From Terasakiella magnetica (GTDB lineage Bacteria > Pseudomonadota > Alphaproteobacteria > Rhodospirillales > Magnetospirillaceae), in contig CACVCF010000279.1 in assembly GCA_902729415.1 (NCBI GenBank), positions 1-33,391 of the forward strand: 33,391 nt of DNA, in the 5' to 3' direction. Numbering within the stretch: position 1 is the stretch's first letter; each line of letters opens with the position of its first letter. Below, one piece after another: positions 7,860 through 15,068 of the stretch. The position numbers and the translations under genes are program-made. Below the pieces are notes generated by a model. The model worked only from the letters and a program-made list of their open reading frames with translations. It ran no database searches and had not been told where the DNA came from.

Positions 7860-8114
7860 TTACTTAACGCGAATGCGGATCTGCCGGGCCTCAGCATTGC
7901 GCAAGCCCAGGCTGTAGCCCATCAGGCTGTAGATGCGAGGATCTCCGAGCGGGGCAGAGCGATCCAGGGTTACAGCGGTACCGGACACCACTCCAAGCGA
8001 CTGCATACGGCGCTTGAAAACGCCATCCTCGGTTTCGATCTTGACGATTTCGCCCTGCTGCTCGGGGCGAAGGTCGGCAAGGGTAACATTGTCCATCTGA
8101 ATATCCTGCTTCAT
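7860..8114 (-). CDS. feoA: FeoA, cytoplasmic SH3-like partner of FeoB
   Basis: 84 residues, the standard length for FeoA. The SH3-like beta-barrel pattern is visible: T-L-A-D-L-R-P-E-Q-Q-G-E-I-V-K-I, then R-R-M-Q-S-L-G-V-V-S-G-T-A-V, and L-G-D-P-R-I-Y-S-L-M-G-Y-S-L-G-L-R-N-A-E-A. FeoA works with FeoB in Fe2+ uptake, probably by modulating channel or GTPase activity. It is the first gene of the minus-strand operon feoA-feoB-Cys-rich protein. I looked for a Fur site upstream and found only a weak candidate around GCATTCGCATTC (minus strand, about 8127-8139). Confidence 0.93.
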   Translation of the reverse strand: MKQDIQMDNVTLADLRPEQQGEIVKIETEDGVFKRRMQSLGVVSGTAVTLDRSAPLGDPRIYSLMGYSLGLRNAEARQIRIRVK

Positions 8115-8457
8115 AGCGCCATCCTAAGAATGCGAATGCATGTCAGTTTAAGGTGGTTTTTTTCTCAAAGCAAAACATCAAATGTAACAACAAGTATTCC
8201 TGTTCATCTCGCCCCGTCTCGCCGGACAACTCTTGCCAGCCATGGACTGGCGGGCAACCGACGAAAATGCATCCCTCCCATGCCGTGGCCATATGGCGCA
8301 CAAATGCACTCTCCATTGGTCCGGACGGGCTTGCTCTGAATATTTCCCGCGTCCATCGGGTGACTGACAATTGTCAGTGATACGCCTCGCCCTCGCCGCT
8401 TATACAGGGACAGCTTGATCGCTAGGCAGCATCACGGGCACCCAAGGACCGAATTCG
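8115..8457. other. Divergent intergenic region feoA / CZB gene
   Basis: 343 bp between divergently transcribed feoA and the CZB-domain gene. No supported gene: the short frames here have no family features. The right part holds a 16-bp perfect palindrome (listed separately). The left part, next to feoA, is AT-rich with a T7 tract and probably holds the feo promoter. Confidence 0.4.
8361..8380. promoter_or_regulatory. Perfect palindrome ACTGACAATTGTCAGT, likely operator
   Basis: ACTGACAATTGTCAGT (8363-8378) is a perfect 16-bp palindrome, with one further matching pair at 8361/8380. It lies about 80 bp before the CZB gene start and on the far side of the region from feoA. Symmetry without a loop points to a dimeric repressor or activator site rather than a terminator. 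The regulator is unknown; a metal-responsive one would suit the neighbours, but that is inference. Confidence 0.5.
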
Positions 8458-9309
8458 ATGATTACGACCGAACTTGACGTCAACGCGGCCAGGCTTTCCC
8501 ATCTTCGTTGGGAAGCCGCATTGGAGGCAACCGTGAACGGCGAAGGGACAGACCAGCCGCTAAAGGGACACGAGGATTGCGATCTTGGCACCTGGATTTA
8601 CGGCACAGGTCTTGTTCGTTACGGCAAATTGGGGGCTGTCTGGCAGTTGAAAACCGCTCATAAGCGCTTTCATCATCTGGCTGAGGAGACATTGTCGGCA
8701 TGCGCGGCCGGCAAGCCTGACCGCGCCGCGGAAAAGTTGGCCGCTGTCCGCAAGCTGAGTGGTGAAATTCTTTTCTTGCTGACCTCGCTTGAACTGGATG
8801 TCATCGAGGCGGCAATCAGCGGCCCACCGCCCAAGGATATTCCGTCTCGGCTGATGAGGGCGCTGCTCCCCAAACCGCGCCCCCTCAACATCATCTCTAT
8901 TCAGACTCTGGGCGAGGTCGGCAGCGGGCGACACACCCTGAATGTCACAGGTGCCCGGCTTGTCCATCTGAAATGGATCCGCGATCTGCAAATGGCGTTC
9001 CGTGGCCACGGCAAGGCCGTGCGTGCCCAGCCGAGTGATGAGTGCAGCCTCGGCATCTGGATACACGGAACCGCCATGAAAGAGTTAGGCGCGACCGAGG
9101 CACTAAAAACCCTGGACGCTGTCCATAAACGGTTTCATCGGGAGGTTGACACGGTCATCTCCTCCCTTAATCACGGAAGGCTGCGTGCTGCCGACGAGGC
9201 TTATGAGGAAGCCCTGGCCCTGAGCGGTGAGATCATCACACTCCTGACACGCCTTCAGGTTGATCTGGCCGATTCCCAGGTTCTCTCCGTTGGAAGTTCC
9301 AAGCTCTGA
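8458..9309 (+). CDS. Tandem CZB-domain protein (chemoreceptor zinc-binding fold)
   Basis: 283 residues made of two copies of a CZB-like domain. Copy 1 shows H15 (L-S-H-L-R-W), C41 (H-E-D-C-D-L-G-T-W-I), and H68/H72 (A-H-K-R-F-H). Copy 2 shows H169 (L-V-H-L-K-W), C195 (D-E-C-S-L-G-I-W-I), and H222/H226 (V-H-K-R-F-H). This is the His-Cys-His-His set that binds zinc with high affinity in CZB domains of soluble chemoreceptors and diguanylate cyclases. Here no receptor or catalytic domain is attached, so it is a stand-alone double sensor or metal-binding protein. AAGGA lies 9 nt before the ATG. The stop is 34 bp before a Leu-Gly magnetosome gene on the same strand, so they may be co-transcribed. 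Confidence 0.85.
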   Translation: MITTELDVNAARLSHLRWEAALEATVNGEGTDQPLKGHEDCDLGTWIYGTGLVRYGKLGAVWQLKTAHKRFHHLAEETLSACAAGKPDRAAEKLAAVRKLSGEILFLLTSLELDVIEAAISGPPPKDIPSRLMRALLPKPRPLNIISIQTLGEVGSGRHTLNVTGARLVHLKWIRDLQMAFRGHGKAVRAQPSDECSLGIWIHGTAMKELGATEALKTLDAVHKRFHREVDTVISSLNHGRLRAADEAYEEALALSGEIITLLTRLQVDLADSQVLSVGSSKL

Positions 9310-9343
9310 TCCTGCCATATCTTTTCTTTGAGGAGAGTTCACC

Positions 9344-9740
9344 ATGCCTTTGCGCCTGCATTCCCTGCCCGGCCAGACTTGCCCCATGAATGGAAGCACC
9401 GGCTTCGGGGGCAAAGCGGGCGCCGTGAAAGGGCTTGGAGCAAAAGCCGGAGCTGGAACCGGACTGGGCCTTGGGCCATGCGGGACCGCCGTTGGCAAGG
9501 CGGCCGTGGGTGTCAAGAGCGCCACTCCCATCGTATGGAGCGCCGGAGCCGGTGCCGGGACGGCCTCCGGCCACGGGATCAGTTTGGGGCTGGGCCTGGG
9601 ACTTGGGGCATGGGGCATGGGGACCGGTATTACTGGGGGCGGGCATCGCCGCGCTGGGGTACTACCTCTATGCCAACCGGGACCGGAAGCCAGCGCCTCC
9701 CAAGGACGAATTGGCGGCGGCTTTGGACGACACGCCCTAA
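9344..9740 (+). pseudogene. Mms6-type Leu-Gly magnetosome gene, frameshifted by a 7-bp duplication
   Basis: The gene starts well (AGGAG 8 nt before the ATG). Its first frame runs through Gly/Ala/Lys-rich sequence into [13 protein letters not shown], then goes astray. At exactly this point the heptamer ggggcat occurs twice in tandem (9605-9611, 9612-9618). Removing one copy gives [26 protein letters not shown] and a normal stop at 9740, a 129-residue protein with the full family signature, membrane helix and charged tail (K-D-E-L-A-A-A-L-D-D-T-P), much like Mms6. As written, the gene loses its membrane helix and acidic tail and reads on antisense to the kinase gene. It may be a true null allele, a switchable allele, or an assembly or sequencing error. 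Confidence 0.85.
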
Positions 9741-9790
9741 TTGGCCTAAATTGGCCGTTTCGGCAATGCCGCGAGAAAAAAGGGCAAGGC

Positions 9791-10756
9791 TCAGGAAATG
9801 AACGAAAACAACCCCTTCTTTGGCGGCAAAGCCGGAGTCGCATCGATTTTGGCCGCCGACTTGAGGATGACTTCCATACCTGGAATGCCGATGGAGGGAG
9901 CCTTGGCCGATTTGATCAGGTGCGATGTCCAGTCGCGAACATGAAAATCCGGGCTGACTGCCAATACCTTCAGCAGATCCGACCCCTCCGGCCGAGTAAA
10001 ATCATCCTTGGTCAGGATCAGGTTCTCGCCGTTGTGGTGGCGGCGGAACAACTCCGGCCCAAAGGTCAAGGCCCGCAACGACAGCAAAATGACCAGCATG
10101 GAAAAGTGATCGATGGCGGCGTCAAAATGCCGAACGTCGCGCTTGGGGTGCTGGAAATTGATGCCGCCCAGCATGGTCGAGGGCAACCCCTTCAATTCCG
10201 GCAGATACATGGAATCGTAGTCGATCAGCTTCAAACGCCCGTCCTGGCTGACCAGGATATTGTCATGCTTCAAATCGCCATGGGCGATGCCACGTTGCAG
10301 CAGATCCAGGCACAGACGGCTCCAGGCCCGAGTCAAGCCGGCCAGCGCCGCGGCATTCTCCCTTTGGCACAGGATTTCGGCGACAGCGCCAATGCTGCGA
10401 CCGTCGATCCATGGCATGGTCACCACGGCATAATCAGCATGGGGGGCGACGCGGGATGTGACAAACACCTCGGCCGACAGAAATTGCAGAGGCACCACAT
10501 AGGGGCACTGGGCGGTCCGGCAAAATTTTGCGACAGCGGCATAGCGGCGCGGCAGATCGGGCACTTCACGGGTGAAGCACTTGATGGCGAGATGTTCCCC
10601 ATCCTTGGTCACGACCTTGAACACACCGGCAAAATTGCCGGCCAGGAAAACCGGGCTGCGACGGGCATCCAGATGCGGCTCGAATTCCAAGGTCGCAAAC
10701 CGCCCCTTGGCATTGGCGATGGCCGTCTTGTAGTCGTTGATCAGGGGAAGGGGCAT
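9791..10756 (-). CDS. Protein kinase-like protein (TerY-P triad kinase)
   Basis: 321 residues with the eukaryotic-type protein kinase fold. Visible are a short glycine loop (G-N-F-A-G-V-F-K-V-V, 40-49), Lys59 in L-A-I-K-C-F, the catalytic loop H-G-D-L-K-H-D-N (159-166, Asp161 catalytic), and D-Y-D (179-181) in the place of DFG. All key residues for phosphotransfer are there. No membrane segment or repeat domain follows. It is third in a compact minus-strand operon after a vWA protein and a PP2C phosphatase (6 bp after the phosphatase). That gene trio is described in the literature as the TerY-P triad, associated with tellurite-resistance-type (Ter) stress and metal systems. The substrate is unknown. 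Confidence 0.88.
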   Translation of the reverse strand: MPLPLINDYKTAIANAKGRFATLEFEPHLDARRSPVFLAGNFAGVFKVVTKDGEHLAIKCFTREVPDLPRRYAAVAKFCRTAQCPYVVPLQFLSAEVFVTSRVAPHADYAVVTMPWIDGRSIGAVAEILCQRENAAALAGLTRAWSRLCLDLLQRGIAHGDLKHDNILVSQDGRLKLIDYDSMYLPELKGLPSTMLGGINFQHPKRDVRHFDAAIDHFSMLVILLSLRALTFGPELFRRHHNGENLILTKDDFTRPEGSDLLKVLAVSPDFHVRDWTSHLIKSAKAPSIGIPGMEVILKSAAKIDATPALPPKKGLFSFIS

Positions 10757-10762
10757 TGAGGA

Positions 10763-11668
10763 TCACCGGTTCCGGGTAAGATCGACATCGATCATGATCA
10801 GCGTGGCATCGTCATTGGCCAGCAATCCTTTATCGCAGAGTGCGCGGACGCGCCCGGCGAAGGTCTGATCCGATTTGAGACAATCCCGGAGATCCGCCAG
10901 TTCGCGGGATATGCCGGAGCCCGGCGCGGCGCGGTGGGCACGGGCGGCCTGACCAAGCTTGCTCTCGCCATCGCTTAACCTCAGGAACTCATTCAACATT
11001 CCGCCAGAGGCCTGGGACCTTGGGAGACTGGCCAGGGTCCGCAGCAGCAGATACTGACCGATTCCGTCCGAGGCCAGAACCACCGTCGCCCGATCCGGCA
11101 ACACCACCTCGCCCCCATGAAGGCTGGCCTCACGCGGCATGTCTTTCCAATTCAGCAAAAAGGGGGCGCGGTCCAGCGCCGAAAGTGTCGCCGGATAGCT
11201 GGCGGCCAGGACCGGCTGCCGCCCGGTCCGGTCGAACACCATCAGCTGGCTGTCGCCATAGCCCAGCCATTGCAGCATGACGCGCCCCCGCCGATAAGCC
11301 AACCATCCCGCCACCAGCGTTGCGAATGACCCTTCCCGGATAAATTTACTGTGCCGGGCCGGGGTGGCCTTGGATAGAGCGGCATGATCCGCACGAAAGT
11401 TCAGACAGAATCCATCCAACCACTGATTCAGCGCCTTCATGCTCGTGATGGGAGTCTTGGGCAGCCGCGTCACCAGCGTCTCTGCCCAAGGACCGCAGAA
11501 CAGCCCCGCGCCGCCAGCCCCATCGGAAACCGCCGCCAGCAGACCATCAGGCGTCCTCGTCAGCCGCAGCCGATCCTCGTTCTGCCGCCACAGCAGCTGG
11601 TCGCCGCTGGCAAAACTGTCATTACGGGGCTTAACGACCGATCGCCCCTGGGCGGTCCATGAGAGCAT
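10763..11668 (-). CDS. PP2C-family protein phosphatase (TerY-P triad)
   Basis: 301 residues from the ATG at 11668; an in-frame TTG at 11719 would add 17 residues and overlap the vWA gene. PP2C motifs appear in order: R-Q-N-E-D-R-L, A-A-V-S-D-G-A-G-G-A-G (metal-binding Asp), V-L-A-S-D-G-I-G-Q-Y, and near the C-terminus N-D-D-A-T-L-I-M-I-D. These are the Mg/Mn-binding aspartates of a serine/threonine phosphatase. It is the natural counterpart of the adjacent kinase, and the two lie 6 bp apart. The chosen start has only a weak CGGAA upstream, and translational coupling to the vWA gene is likely. Confidence 0.88.
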   Translation of the reverse strand: MLSWTAQGRSVVKPRNDSFASGDQLLWRQNEDRLRLTRTPDGLLAAVSDGAGGAGLFCGPWAETLVTRLPKTPITSMKALNQWLDGFCLNFRADHAALSKATPARHSKFIREGSFATLVAGWLAYRRGRVMLQWLGYGDSQLMVFDRTGRQPVLAASYPATLSALDRAPFLLNWKDMPREASLHGGEVVLPDRATVVLASDGIGQYLLLRTLASLPRSQASGGMLNEFLRLSDGESKLGQAARAHRAAPGSGISRELADLRDCLKSDQTFAGRVRALCDKGLLANDDATLIMIDVDLTRNR

Positions 11669-11696
11669 GGGAAGGCGTTTCCGAAGCAATGGCTGA

Positions 11697-12677
11697 CTAT
11701 CCTTGATCCCCGAATTCAATCTGCATCACGGGATCTTCAATCTCGAAGGACTCGACGATAACCGGTTCGGAAACCGCCCCCACCGCCACATGGGGCTCGA
11801 AGGGAGTGGAAACGCCGATGGCCTGACGGGTGCCGATATCCAGCAGTTTGAGCAGCGCCGTGGCGTCGGCATTGAATGCCATGCCCTTGATGATCGGCGC
11901 GCTCGCCATATCGCGCTCGAACACCTCGCAGATGACGGCGCGATGCCGGTTGGACAACTCGCTCGACATGTCGAACAGCAGCTTGGCATAGGGATCGCGC
12001 GGCAATTCCGCTGCGGATGAGGGAAACACCACCGGCGCATCACTCCCGCCCGCAATGTGGCAGTTGATCAGCAGCACATTCCCGTCACTGGTCTTCAAAC
12101 CGGTCAAATTCCGCGATGTCGCCAGAAGCTCGGCATCGGTATTGACGTCATTGGCCATTCCGTCAGTAATATTGATAACCACAGGAGGGAACGAGTCCGG
12201 ATTGTGGCGAACCCACTCGTCCAGGGTGGAATGGGCCAGACGAAAGGCCGCGTTCATGGGGGTGCTGTCCACTCCCACCGGATCGATCCAACGCGACAGG
12301 GTGATGCGCTCGATCAGCACCTGCCCGCGCACCTCGGTTTCGATGTCCACCTCTTCGATCTCGGCGTTGTCGGCCACCTCCGAGATGGGAACCAGCCGAC
12401 GACCAGACAAGGCACCCCGCCAGCAGAACTCCGGGCGGTTGGTGCGGCCATAACCGATGATGCCGATGTCGAAATAATCGCGCACGCCTTCGTCGCGCAT
12501 GCAGCGGTTGACCAGTTCCTCCAAGGTGCCGTTCAGGGCATTGGCGACCACCACGGCGCGGCTGACCATCCGTCCGGACTGGTCGGGGCCAAACTCCTTG
12601 TTCATGGATCTCGACTGATCGACCATGAACAGGAACACCCCCTTGCACTCCCTGCTGATTTCCTGGGAATAGCTCAT
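11697..12677 (-). CDS. TerY-like von Willebrand factor A domain protein
   Basis: 326 residues. A vWA domain begins almost at the N-terminus with a complete MIDAS motif, D-Q-S-R-S (Asp20, Ser22, Ser24) after F-L-F-M-V, and later D-S-T-P-M and I-T-D-G-M-A-N-D. The motif binds a divalent metal and usually a protein partner. The C-terminal 60 residues are acidic and rich in Val/Glu. CAGGAGG lies just before the ATG. It heads the operon vWA-PP2C-kinase and is divergent from mamY, about 300 bp away. The combination fits the TerY (vWA) component of the TerY-P triad; function in magnetotactic bacteria has not, to my knowledge, been studied. Confidence 0.85.
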   Translation of the reverse strand: MSYSQEISRECKGVFLFMVDQSRSMNKEFGPDQSGRMVSRAVVVANALNGTLEELVNRCMRDEGVRDYFDIGIIGYGRTNRPEFCWRGALSGRRLVPISEVADNAEIEEVDIETEVRGQVLIERITLSRWIDPVGVDSTPMNAAFRLAHSTLDEWVRHNPDSFPPVVINITDGMANDVNTDAELLATSRNLTGLKTSDGNVLLINCHIAGGSDAPVVFPSSAAELPRDPYAKLLFDMSSELSNRHRAVICEVFERDMASAPIIKGMAFNADATALLKLLDIGTRQAIGVSTPFEPHVAVGAVSEPVIVESFEIEDPVMQIEFGDQG

Positions 12678-12980
12678 GCTCGCCTCCTGGTCGCTCAGTC
12701 ATGCATGACAAGTGCACGACCCACAATATGTTGATATTTGGCGATTACCATAATGCCCCACGCATGTACACAGCCATATTCGGCAATGCAGTTCCTTACA
12801 AACAAAGTCGGCGACATTGCGATTAATACGCATCTTCAGGTGTTGACGGACTCGCCGCAAAGCCATATCAATCCCTTGTGTCCAAGCTATCCTGCCGATC
12901 ATCTTGCTGTTACTGTGGCAGGAGCCTATACACACCAGAACATTTTGGCGATCATTACAGCCACCACGGGAGCGGCCCCT
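12678..12980. other. Divergent control region between vWA operon and mamY
   Basis: 303 bp. The mamY reading frame stays open leftwards to 12738, but the extension has no ribosome-binding site and MamY-like sequence begins only at 12981, so I treat this as non-coding. It contains a good sigma70-like promoter for mamY (listed separately) and must also contain the promoter for the minus-strand triad. Confidence 0.5.
12843..12871 (+). promoter_or_regulatory. Candidate mamXY operon promoter
   Basis: TTGACG (12843-12848), a 17-bp spacer, and TATCAA (12866-12871) give a sigma70-type promoter with 5/6 and 4/6 consensus matches. Transcription would start near 12878, leaving a leader of about 100 nt before mamY. 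It is the best promoter-like string in the region. Confidence 0.5.
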
Positions 12981-14096
12981 ATGTTGATGAACTTTGTCAA
13001 CAAAGTATCAAAGACGATTAACGGAGGAGCCCGCATTGCATATATCGGCTCGATCTCCTGGGTTGTCTTATCACTTTTTTATGTCACCATTTTCAATGGC
13101 TGGAAAAATATTTTCTCAATGCTCCCACACGAGCTTTTTATTCTAATTTTGACCATTTCACTTCCGGTTGCTCTGATTGTTTTGATCTTCATGCTCTCGC
13201 GGATTGTGAGAACCGTCGAGAGCATGAAGTCTGAAATTTCCACCCTGTCCCAGCGGGATCCTGTTTCCGAAGAGGCGGTCATCATGCTGGCCGATCTGTT
13301 CCGCGAACATCGCGAAGCCATTGCCGCCCAGGTGGCGGCGCAGGCCGAGGCCACCGCCCAGTTGGTCCAGATCAATCAGGACAACCGCGCCCTCGCCGCG
13401 CCCTCGCCGGATTCAGGCGACGAAAACCCCCTGGTCTTGCTGGCCCAGATGTTCCGCGAATACCGCGAGACGGTAACGGCGCAGTTGGAGGCGCAAATCT
13501 CGGCCACCACCCAGTTGGTGGAGGCAAGCCGCGACAGCCGCGACGGCATCGTCGATGAACTGCGCTCCCAACGGGTTCTGTCCCAGGAAATCACCCAAGA
13601 ACTGTCCCATATCGCCCAAAGCCGGAACGTGGTTCCGGTCGCCGAGCCCGGCCTCGACCCGTCACAGCGGATCGACCGCATGCGGGCGTTGGCGGAGGTG
13701 CTGGGGCTGGCCCTCAACGACCTCAGCATGACCGCAACCCAGCTCCTGAGCGAGCACCTAAACGCGGCCCATGGCGACAAGGAAGGGACACGAAAGTTTA
13801 TTTCGACCCTGACCACCGCCTATTTCGCGGGCGACAAGAACGTCTTTTTCCGCAGCCTGGTCAGCGAGGTCGTCAACCATTCCGACCAGTTGCGGCAATG
13901 CGCGATTGATGCCGAGAATGTGCGCCAGCAGATTTCCAAAATCCTGCGCGAGGCCCGTGAGATCCGTTCGCTGGTGTCCGCCTGCGACCCCAACGATCTG
14001 GTCCGGATCGTCTTCGAGGATGGCGAGTTGTGGGCCTTGGAAAAGGCCCTGGCCGAGCACTTCCTCATCGATGGAACCTCCGTCTCCGATGCGTGA
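12981..14096 (+). CDS. mamY: Magnetosome protein MamY
   Basis: 371 residues from the ATG at 12981 (GGGAG 8 nt upstream). Two membrane helices lie near the N-terminus (about 18-38 and 51-75), followed by a long, mostly helical cytoplasmic part. That part has a tandem repeat of about 34 residues: L-A-D-L-F-R-E-H-R-E-A (103 on) and L-A-Q-M-F-R-E-Y-R-E-T (154 on), each continuing A-A/E-A-Q-x-x-A-T-x-Q-L-V. MamY is reported to bind membrane, with proposed roles in vesicle shaping (BAR-like) and in placing the magnetosome chain along the cell's curvature axis. Its position first in mamY-mamX-mamZ-ftsZm matches the known mamXY operon. A longer frame opens at 12738, but its extra residues look non-coding. 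Confidence 0.93.
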   Translation: MLMNFVNKVSKTINGGARIAYIGSISWVVLSLFYVTIFNGWKNIFSMLPHELFILILTISLPVALIVLIFMLSRIVRTVESMKSEISTLSQRDPVSEEAVIMLADLFREHREAIAAQVAAQAEATAQLVQINQDNRALAAPSPDSGDENPLVLLAQMFREYRETVTAQLEAQISATTQLVEASRDSRDGIVDELRSQRVLSQEITQELSHIAQSRNVVPVAEPGLDPSQRIDRMRALAEVLGLALNDLSMTATQLLSEHLNAAHGDKEGTRKFISTLTTAYFAGDKNVFFRSLVSEVVNHSDQLRQCAIDAENVRQQISKILREAREIRSLVSACDPNDLVRIVFEDGELWALEKALAEHFLIDGTSVSDA

Positions 14097-14105
14097 CGAA
14101 AGCCG

Positions 14106-14151
14106 CCGTCCGAAATTGCATGGCCGCCATTTCCTGCTACGGTCCGGACGG
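14106..14151 (+). other. Inverted repeat between mamY and mamX
   Basis: CCGTCCG (14106-14112) and CGGACGG (14145-14151) form a 7-bp GC-rich stem about 10 bp after the mamY stop. The loop of 32 nt is long and no T-run follows, so it is not a standard terminator. In this 160-bp gap inside the operon it could be an mRNA processing or partial attenuation element. Weak evidence. Confidence 0.3.
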
Positions 14152-14258
14152 AAGACCGATGGTCATTCCATTGCGCATGGTAATATGAGAAACTTCTCCG
14201 CTTTCACCACTGGCGCATCGGGAATCGGTAGCTCCACTTTGACCACAGTCGAACTCCC

Positions 14259-15068
14259 GTGAACACCAAAGCCGTCGCACATCCCGACATCGCCGTCTGG
14301 ATCATGGCGCTGGGTATTGCCTTCAGCATGGCCTTGGTTCTGACTGCGCTGTTCAATGCCAATCCGTGGGAGGATCACACCTACGATCTGGCGCCGCCCA
14401 TTATCGCCGGGATGGCCGCCCCCCATCGCGATGGCCGCGAGAAGATGGTCTGCTCCAGTTGCCATATCGTCACCCCCGCTTCCGCCGCTACCGGTTCGGG
14501 CGCGGGCACGCTGCCCATCGTTCAGGGAACCCCGGCGCCGCATGTGGATGGGCGCGAGAAGATGGCCTGCGCCAGTTGCCACACCATCGTGAAGAAGGGC
14601 AGCGTCGCCAAGAGCGGCAAGGCAAGCCCCGCTCCGGTGGCATTCCCGCAGGACATGCCCTTACCCGAGGCAGTGAGCGTGGCGCTGGCGATTGCCCCGG
14701 CACCGGCGCCCCTGGGCAACGAGGCGCATGAGCGGATGGTGCCCTTCCGCTATCAGGGCAAGATCGTCAGCGTGGCGGGCGCCGGCACCCGTTCGGTCTG
14801 GGGCGATATCTATATTCAGATCAATGATGGGATCAATCCCCCCATGTGGATCGATCTTGCCCCGCTCTGGTTCCTGCAGGCGGAGGGCTGCGTGGTCCGT
14901 CCCGGTATGTTCGTCAAGGGTACCGCCTTCCGCGACCCGACCCAGGCGAGCGCCGGGCTGGATTACGCCATGAGCGTCATGGCCAATGGCGAAGTCTGCG
15001 CCCTGCGTGACAACCATCTCAACGGCCTGTGGGCTGATGTTGGAGGCCTGGATGCCGAAGAGCGGTAA
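14259..15068 (+). CDS. mamX: Magnetosome cytochrome MamX (two magnetochrome motifs)
   Basis: 269 residues. One signal-anchor helix (about 11-32) places the rest in the magnetosome lumen or periplasm. Two c-type heme sites of the magnetochrome type follow: C-S-S-C-H (65-69) and C-A-S-C-H (104-108), each preceded by D-G-R-E-K-M. The C-terminal half is a conserved MamX region with few landmarks. MamX is thought to pass electrons in iron redox control together with MamZ and MamH during magnetite formation. The frame opens with GTG. It lies between mamY and mamZ and overlaps the mamZ start by 17 bp, so the two are translationally coupled. Confidence 0.95.
   Translation: MNTKAVAHPDIAVWIMALGIAFSMALVLTALFNANPWEDHTYDLAPPIIAGMAAPHRDGREKMVCSSCHIVTPASAATGSGAGTLPIVQGTPAPHVDGREKMACASCHTIVKKGSVAKSGKASPAPVAFPQDMPLPEAVSVALAIAPAPAPLGNEAHERMVPFRYQGKIVSVAGAGTRSVWGDIYIQINDGINPPMWIDLAPLWFLQAEGCVVRPGMFVKGTAFRDPTQASAGLDYAMSVMANGEVCALRDNHLNGLWADVGGLDAEER

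Noticed and set aside
9741..10759. Continuation of the frameshifted Leu-Gly gene as a 471-codon frame
   Set aside because: Beyond the 7-bp duplication it reads antisense to the kinase gene, with no motif; it exists only because of the frameshift and the GC bias.
12738..12980. 81-residue N-terminal extension of MamY
   Set aside because: No ribosome-binding site at 12738, no MamY-like sequence before the ATG at 12981, and the extension covers the best promoter candidate.
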